A stretch of 12,011 nucleotides of DNA from Clostridia bacterium (GTDB taxonomy: Bacteria; Bacillota; Clostridia; Oscillospirales; CAG-272), in contig JAFTKV010000177.1 of the NCBI GenBank assembly GCA_017453085.1, positions 1 through 12,011 of the forward strand, written 5' to 3'. Shown here one piece after another: positions 7,657 to 12,011 of this stretch. Every line of letters begins with the position of its first letter. The first letter of the stretch is position 1. A program made the position numbers and the translations under genes. The notes under the pieces were generated by a model. The model saw nothing but the letters and a program-made list of their open reading frames with translations. It had not been told where the DNA came from and ran no database searches.

Positions 7657-9399
7657 ATGAAAAGAGTAGTCACAATGCTTCTCGTGATCTCTATGATTGC
7701 GTGTATGATGCCGATGTTCGCAATTTCCGCATCTGCAGCAGCTCCCGAGATCACACTGGATGGCGATCTTTCCGATTGGGAAGGTCTTGCAACCATCGAA
7801 TCTGTCAACAACAACGAGAAGTTCACTTTTTACGGTGTAGTCACCGAAGAAGGTCTTTACGTTGCTGCTGATGCGTACACCGTCGGCTTTGATCCCGGTA
7901 CAGGTAACTGGTGGGATGCTCCCAACCTGGAGTTCTTTGTCGGACCTTTCACCGGTGACGAGAACCAGAGATGGGTCAGCTTCACCAATAAGGAAGGCGG
8001 ATTTGTGAAGGAAAACAACGTCACAAGTGCGGCTGTTTCTTATGAAACCGTCGAAGGCGCTGTTACCAACCACGCAATCGTCGAAGCCTTTATTGCCAGA
8101 AATCAGCTGGAAGACGGTTGGTTCTATGCGGACGGCTCCATCAGAGTCGGTATGGCATTCGATACCAACAACTCCGCAGGCGGCAGCTACATCAGACCCA
8201 CGGACACAACCGAAAGAGACCGCAGAGCGCTGGTTACTGCGGACGGTGTTCGTCCCATACTGCCTACAAACATTACTGTTTCCACAGCAGACGAGCTGAT
8301 CGCATTCGTGAAAACCGTTAACGAGACGGTGAAGTTTGACGGTGGCGCTACCAGAGGGGTTACACTCAATATTGCAAATGACATTGACCTTACCGGAAAA
8401 GAATGGGCTCCTCTGGACAGATGGATCGGTACCATCGAAGGTAACGGTCACACCATCAGCGGTATGACTTATGTCACCGATGCCGAATCCAGCAACTTCG
8501 GTCTGCTGGTGAGAGACCTTGCCAACTTCAACGCATACGGAACCGTTCAGAATCTGACCATTGAGAACAGTACCATCGTTGCCAAGACCACCAACGGCTA
8601 TGTGGGTGGTATTGCAGGTTATGCAGACAGAGGCCGTGTGATGAACTGTGCCGTAGAGAATGTTACCGTTATCGGCAACACCGTTTCCGGCGGCATTGTC
8701 GGCGGCGCATGCTGGGCTACCGGTTCGTTGGACGGACAGTGGGTAATCGAGATCATCAATAATAAGGTAAAGAATTCTACCGTAGCGGCAATCAGCGCCG
8801 AAGACGGCAAAGCAGGCGGTATCGCAGGTATTAACTACTGGGACGATATCATCAGCCTCGGCGATTATACGCTGGAAAACGTTACGCTCATGGGTAAAAC
8901 CACCGGCACTACCGTTGCAGACGCACAGGGCAGAACTCCTCCCCAGGGTGCAAATGCAACCGCCACCAACGTAACCACCAACGAAACAGTAACCGTTCCC
9001 GCACTGGGCGAAGGTCAGGCCACCAAGGCTTGGGATGCACAGAATCCCACCGAGGTCAAGATCGCCGTTACCGCAGTCAGCAATACCCTCACTGCAGTGA
9101 AGGTCAACGGAAACACCCTGAAAGCTTCCAATTATACCGTTACTGCAACCGATGACGGTTTTGCCGTAGCTTTGACCGAATCGTATCTGAAGACACTGAA
9201 GGCAGGCTCCTACAAGATCGTGATCGAGACCTATTTGGGAAATACTCAGGAAGTTACGCTGAGTGTTGCCGAAAGTGCTCCCGGCACTGTGCCTGTTCCT
9301 CCCACCGGAGACGTAGCTCTGGCTGCAGCGGTTGTAGCGATAGTTTCTATCTTCGCTCTGGCTGCAGTTGTGGCTCGCAAAAAGAGACAGCAAGTATAA
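7657..9399 (+). CDS. sortase-anchored modular surface protein: CBM9-like domain, GLUG/beta-helix segment, Ig-like (X2-type) segment
   Basis: Probable cell-wall protein binding glycan for the neighbouring hydrolase; no catalytic domain is visible. It has 580 residues. A signal peptide ends at ASA (25-27). Residues about 30-200 resemble the carbohydrate-family-9 (CBM9-like) fold: ITLDGDLSDWEG, LYVAADAY, NWWDAPNLEFFVG, VGMAFDTNN. Residues about 205-420 start with STADELIAFVKTVN and IDLTGKEWAPL and contain GLUG-like glycine-rich turns (GTIEGNGHTISGM, GYVGGIAGYADRG, TVSGGIVGG, KAGGIAGINYW), as in adhesin beta-helices. Residues about 455-540 resemble an X2/Ig-like module (VKIAVTAVSNTLTAVKVNG... GSYKIVIET). 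The C-terminus has VPPTGD (547-552), a hydrophobic helix and ARKKR, a sortase sorting signal. AGGAGG (7643-7648) lies 8 bases before the ATG. It follows the hydrolase on the same strand. Function as adhesin or glycan binder is inference. Confidence 0.86.
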   Translation: MKRVVTMLLVISMIACMMPMFAISASAAAPEITLDGDLSDWEGLATIESVNNNEKFTFYGVVTEEGLYVAADAYTVGFDPGTGNWWDAPNLEFFVGPFTGDENQRWVSFTNKEGGFVKENNVTSAAVSYETVEGAVTNHAIVEAFIARNQLEDGWFYADGSIRVGMAFDTNNSAGGSYIRPTDTTERDRRALVTADGVRPILPTNITVSTADELIAFVKTVNETVKFDGGATRGVTLNIANDIDLTGKEWAPLDRWIGTIEGNGHTISGMTYVTDAESSNFGLLVRDLANFNAYGTVQNLTIENSTIVAKTTNGYVGGIAGYADRGRVMNCAVENVTVIGNTVSGGIVGGACWATGSLDGQWVIEIINNKVKNSTVAAISAEDGKAGGIAGINYWDDIISLGDYTLENVTLMGKTTGTTVADAQGRTPPQGANATATNVTTNETVTVPALGEGQATKAWDAQNPTEVKIAVTAVSNTLTAVKVNGNTLKASNYTVTATDDGFAVALTESYLKTLKAGSYKIVIETYLGNTQEVTLSVAESAPGTVPVPPTGDVALAAAVVAIVSIFALAAVVARKKRQQV

Positions 9400-9473
9400 T
9401 TCCCAATAGCAGCCGTTATCGGAGGAAAAGGTAAAAGAGCTGCGCAAAAGGAAATAGGAAAGGAATCTATAGG

Positions 9474-11777
9474 ATGAAAAGGATTACGTTGTTTTTTCTT
9501 TTGGTTGTCATTGCTCTGTTGACAATCTTCGTCTCCTGCTCGTCTGATAAGCCCCCGAGCAGTACCGAAAGCAGTGAACAGAATCGTGTGGAGAATGAGG
9601 AAACACCGCTGAAAGCCGCTCTGAAAATTGCGGGTACCGATATTGCAAACTACAAGATCGTATACGCCCGCAGTGAGTATCATCGGACAGGACGAAATTT
9701 TACCACCGAATACGACTTCTATAAGCTGATTGCCCAGCGTGTGCAAGCGGATTTGTACGATATTTCCGGGGTGATGCTGGAAATCGCACTGGATACCGGC
9801 ACCGAGGAAGGGGAGTATGAAATCCTTGTAGGTCCTACCAACCGCACTCAGAGTGATGCTTATGATACGATGGATGTGTACAAATATCAAAACACGGTCA
9901 CTTCCAATAAGCTGGTACTGGGCGGCGGATATGTGAACACTGCACTTACCGGCGATCTGAAAACCGGCTATTCTTGGGCATCTACCTATCATTCGTGGGA
10001 TTATATCCTGGATTACATCCGAGAGGGTGTGAACGCCGGAAAGAGCGAGATCGATTTTGCCGACGGATTTTCCCAAAGCGGCAAATGCGATCTGACCACC
10101 GTTGCCTGCATTGGTGACAGTATCACCGAAGGATATCTTTCCACCGATTGGAACTATTGCTCCTATCCTGCGGTTCTCCAAAGAATTTTGTGGCAGGATT
10201 ACGTGGTGATCAACTATGGCAACAGCGGAAAAACCATGAGAGACGATTTGGGTGCAAGATACCAAAACACTCCTCAGTATAACGCCGCTGTGAAAAATGC
10301 TTCCAAGTTCGATCTTGCTCTGATTATGTTGGGAACCAACGATTCCCATAACGATCCCCATTTTTCCGCCACAGACGATCAAGCCTTCAATGACAGCGCA
10401 CTTTCTCTGGTGTCTGCGCTTACCAAGAAGAATTCGGATTTGAAAATTACCGTAATGAACTGTCCGGTTTACTACGGTACAGGCACTTCCGGCAGTCTTC
10501 ACGTGAGAAATCTGCAAGCCAAACTGGTGGGGATTTTGCGGGACAAGGGTCATGACGTGAGTTATTTCGATATGTACAGCTTCACCAAGACGGAGCTGAC
10601 CGAGACTCGGTTCCCGGATGACCTTCATCCCAACGACGAGGGCTACGCTCTCATGGGACATCGTCTTGCCGAAGTGGTTCCCGCCATTATGGACGGCACT
10701 TGGGATGAAGAACCCAAGGTGAGCGAAAGTGTGACGCCCGACGTTCCTACCGTACCCGTTCCCGAGGGCAGCGTCAATATTTTCGGCGGCAAGATCGAGG
10801 AGCGGTGCAGTATGGAGACCGAAAGTGATTCCTACCTGAGCTGGTATATGGGCGGCACCCCCTACGTCTTTATGGATCTCGATCTGTTCGAGGGATATAA
10901 GATCACCAATCTGGAGGTTCCCGTATCCTCTTGCAGTACAGGCGATATTCTTACCGTTTCGGTCATCAAGTACAGTCACCCCAGAGTGACCGAAACGCTG
11001 AAAACCTACAAGCTCTCGGTTTCTTACGATGCCGACTGGAATCTTGCCCGATTCGGTGAGCTGGAGATTCTGGTTCCCGAAGGCTATACCCTTGCTTTCG
11101 GTGCTCCCGGTGATACGCTGAAGATGCTCTATATCGGCAAAAAAATTGCAGGATACGAGTTCTACGGATCGGGCGGAAACAGCGTCAATGACAATGCCGC
11201 ACTGCCCTTCAACGTATACGGAGTTGTTTACGACGGTCCTTGGGATGATATTCCCGAGGGAGGAAATAACAGCAACATCCCCGAAGTACCCGTTCCCGAG
11301 GGCAGCGTGAACATTCTCGGCGGCAAGATCGAGGAGCATTGCAGTATGGAAAGCGAAGGCAATCTGTATCTCAATTGGTACATGGGCGGCACACCCTACG
11401 TCTTTATGGATCTCGATCTGTTCGAGGGATATAAGATCACCAATCTGGAGGTTCCTGTATCCTCTTGCAGAGTAGGCGATACCCTCACCGTTTCGGTGAT
11501 CAAGTACAGTCACCCCAGAGTGACCGAAACGCTGAAGACCTATACACTTACCGTGACTTACGATGCGGATTGGAACATCGCACGGTTTGGTAATCTTGAC
11601 ATTGAGGTTCCCGAAGGCTACACACTTGCTTTTGGTTCCCCCGGTGATACGCTGAGAATGCTCTATATCGGCAAAAAAATTGCAGGATATGAGTTCTACG
11701 GCTCGGGCGGAAACAGCGTCAACGACAATGCCGCACTGCCATTCAACGTATACGGTACTTTGCTCAACGGCAACTGA
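9474..11777 (+). CDS. SGNH/GDSL-family esterase lipoprotein with two tandem C-terminal domains
   Basis: Likely surface carbohydrate esterase, for example a deacetylase acting on glycan esters. It has 767 residues. A lipoprotein signal (KRITLFFLLVVIALLTIFVSC) gives lipid-bearing C22, though F at -3 of the lipobox is unusual. Residues about 47-205 resemble the N-terminal domain of GH67-type glucuronidases and related surface proteins (IAGTDIANYKIVY, YEILVGPTNR); this is tentative. The SGNH domain spans about 207-410: block I GDS with S216, block II G249/N250, block III GTND (287-290), and block V DDLH with D382 and H385, so the catalytic residues are complete. Residues 427-583 and 605-761 are two near-identical unknown domains. 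AAAGGA (9459-9464) is 9 bases before the ATG, and the gap to the previous gene is only 74 bp, consistent with co-transcription. A terminator follows 50 bp downstream. The true substrate is not evident. Confidence 0.88.
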   Translation: MKRITLFFLLVVIALLTIFVSCSSDKPPSSTESSEQNRVENEETPLKAALKIAGTDIANYKIVYARSEYHRTGRNFTTEYDFYKLIAQRVQADLYDISGVMLEIALDTGTEEGEYEILVGPTNRTQSDAYDTMDVYKYQNTVTSNKLVLGGGYVNTALTGDLKTGYSWASTYHSWDYILDYIREGVNAGKSEIDFADGFSQSGKCDLTTVACIGDSITEGYLSTDWNYCSYPAVLQRILWQDYVVINYGNSGKTMRDDLGARYQNTPQYNAAVKNASKFDLALIMLGTNDSHNDPHFSATDDQAFNDSALSLVSALTKKNSDLKITVMNCPVYYGTGTSGSLHVRNLQAKLVGILRDKGHDVSYFDMYSFTKTELTETRFPDDLHPNDEGYALMGHRLAEVVPAIMDGTWDEEPKVSESVTPDVPTVPVPEGSVNIFGGKIEERCSMETESDSYLSWYMGGTPYVFMDLDLFEGYKITNLEVPVSSCSTGDILTVSVIKYSHPRVTETLKTYKLSVSYDADWNLARFGELEILVPEGYTLAFGAPGDTLKMLYIGKKIAGYEFYGSGGNSVNDNAALPFNVYGVVYDGPWDDIPEGGNNSNIPEVPVPEGSVNILGGKIEEHCSMESEGNLYLNWYMGGTPYVFMDLDLFEGYKITNLEVPVSSCRVGDTLTVSVIKYSHPRVTETLKTYTLTVTYDADWNIARFGNLDIEVPEGYTLAFGSPGDTLRMLYIGKKIAGYEFYGSGGNSVNDNAALPFNVYGTLLNGN
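10752..11222 (+). repeat. tandem domain copy A of the SGNH lipoprotein
   Basis: A 157-codon unit from VPVPEGS to FNVYG. It matches copy B, 534 bp downstream, at about 138 of 157 residues by eye. The tract 10860-10921 is identical over 62 bases to 11394-11455. The predicted residues suggest beta strands (alternating LEVPVS, TLTVSVIK, YTLAFG). I recognise no named family. Confidence 0.93.
11286..11756 (+). repeat. tandem domain copy B of the SGNH lipoprotein
   Basis: Second copy, in frame and ending six codons before the stop. The 21-residue spacer between copies is not repeated in full. Changes from copy A are mostly mild (I/L, S/T, K/R, E/D), and synonymous differences are scattered outside the identical tracts, so this is an old-enough duplication under selection or one partly evened out by gene conversion. 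Confidence 0.93.
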
Positions 11778-11827
11778 GACTGTTGCGGATCTAAGACAGC
11801 GGCGGTCTTCTGCAAACGATGACTTTC

Positions 11828-11873
11828 GACCCTCTGATAGTGTGCCGATGGCGTACTGTCGGAGGGTCTTTTT
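11828..11873 (+). terminator. intrinsic terminator of the carbohydrate operon
   Basis: A 19-bp stem has arms 11828-11846 and 11850-11868, a 3-base GAT loop and then T5 (11869-11873). Four of the pairs are G-U in the plus-strand RNA and would be A-C mismatches in the minus-strand RNA. The hairpin is therefore stable only for the plus-strand transcript, which fits termination of the operon 50 bp after the lipoprotein stop codon. Confidence 0.93.
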
Positions 11874-11884
11874 GGGGAGAATAC

Positions 11885-11913
11885 TTGACGGGATCTTCCG
11901 TTTTTGCTATAAT
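11885..11913 (+). promoter_or_regulatory. strong sigma-A-type promoter for the next gene
   Basis: TTGACG (11885-11890) and TATAAT (11908-11913) are 17 bp apart, with TGC before the -10 (extended -10). Transcription should start near 11920. It lies 11 bp after the operon terminator, so the following gene is a separate unit. Confidence 0.87.
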
Positions 11914-12011
11914 AGAGGAAAGCGGAGTGACTATCTCGGATCAAGGGGTGTTTGCCGCCTCGGATGACCTCCTATCGGTGCTTAAAACAGAACAAGCGGA
12001 AAGGAATTTAC
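11914..12011 (+). other. leader of a gene starting just past the window edge
   Basis: About 90 bases follow the promoter. GGAAAGGA near 11998-12005 looks like a ribosome binding site, so a start codon is expected at or just after 12012. A frame from GTG at 11927 is open to the edge (MTISDQGVFAASDD...) but would need an almost leaderless message and has no usable ribosome site. I see no clear riboswitch or structured RNA here. Confidence 0.5.

Noticed and set aside
9395..9400. TATAAT at the end of the surface-protein gene as a promoter for the lipoprotein gene
   Set aside because: No -35 at 16-18 bp; the nearest TTG hexamer is 21 bp away.
7636..9447. Minus-strand open frame of 603 codons across the surface-protein gene
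   Set aside because: Antisense shadow of a codon-biased gene; Cys/Gly-rich translation with no domain, and the plus strand has signal peptide and sortase signal.
9246..11513. Minus-strand open frame of 755 codons with internal repeats opposite the lipoprotein gene
   Set aside because: Antisense shadow; its repeated segments come from reverse reading of similar plus-strand stretches, and the SGNH motifs fix the coding strand.
11927..12011. GTG-start frame open to the right edge
   Set aside because: It would begin about 7 bases from the expected transcription start with its only purine-rich site upstream of that start; a ribosome site near 12000 better predicts a start beyond the window.

Overview
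This 12 kb window looks like chromosomal DNA of a Gram-positive anaerobe of the Clostridia type (Firmicutes/Bacillota). The evidence is strong AGGAGG-type ribosome binding sites, sigma-A-like promoters, Sec signal peptides, a sortase-type C-terminus, a lipobox lipoprotein and a DUF4143 ATPase. The genus cannot be named from the sequence. I saw no rRNA, tRNA, CRISPR array, insertion sequence or phage gene.

Left part (1-3610): the window opens inside a UvrD/PcrA/Rep-type superfamily 1 DNA helicase gene (+ strand) that has lost its start and its Walker A motif to the window edge. It converges on a DUF4143-type AAA ATPase gene (- strand), and a two-way hairpin terminator lies between them. The ATPase gene has the most striking regulatory region here. 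A near-consensus promoter (TTGACA, 17 bp, TAAAAT) is bracketed by two copies of one 19-bp palindrome (AATACGAT-N3-ATCGTATT), one just upstream of -35 and one starting in the -10 box.

Right part (3754-11873): an AraC-family regulator gene (- strand) is divergent from a three-gene + strand block. The block encodes (i) a secreted clan GH-D (GH27/GH36-like, alpha-galactosidase type) glycoside hydrolase with an N-terminal carbohydrate-binding-like domain and a C-terminal membrane anchor; (ii) a modular surface protein with a CBM9-like domain, a GLUG-type beta-helix segment, an Ig-like segment and a VPPTGD sortase signal; and (iii) a lipoprotein with an SGNH/GDSL esterase domain followed by two nearly identical 157-residue domains I do not recognise. 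The three genes run in one direction with short gaps and end at a strong hairpin terminator. No good internal promoter is visible, so they are probably one operon controlled by the divergent AraC protein. My inference is a small glycan-capture system: bind a galactose-containing glycan, remove alpha-linked galactose or a related sugar, and remove ester groups such as acetyl. The three proteins are held at the cell surface in three different ways. No transporter lies in the window.

Far right (11885-12011): a new consensus promoter and the leader of a gene whose start lies just past the window edge.
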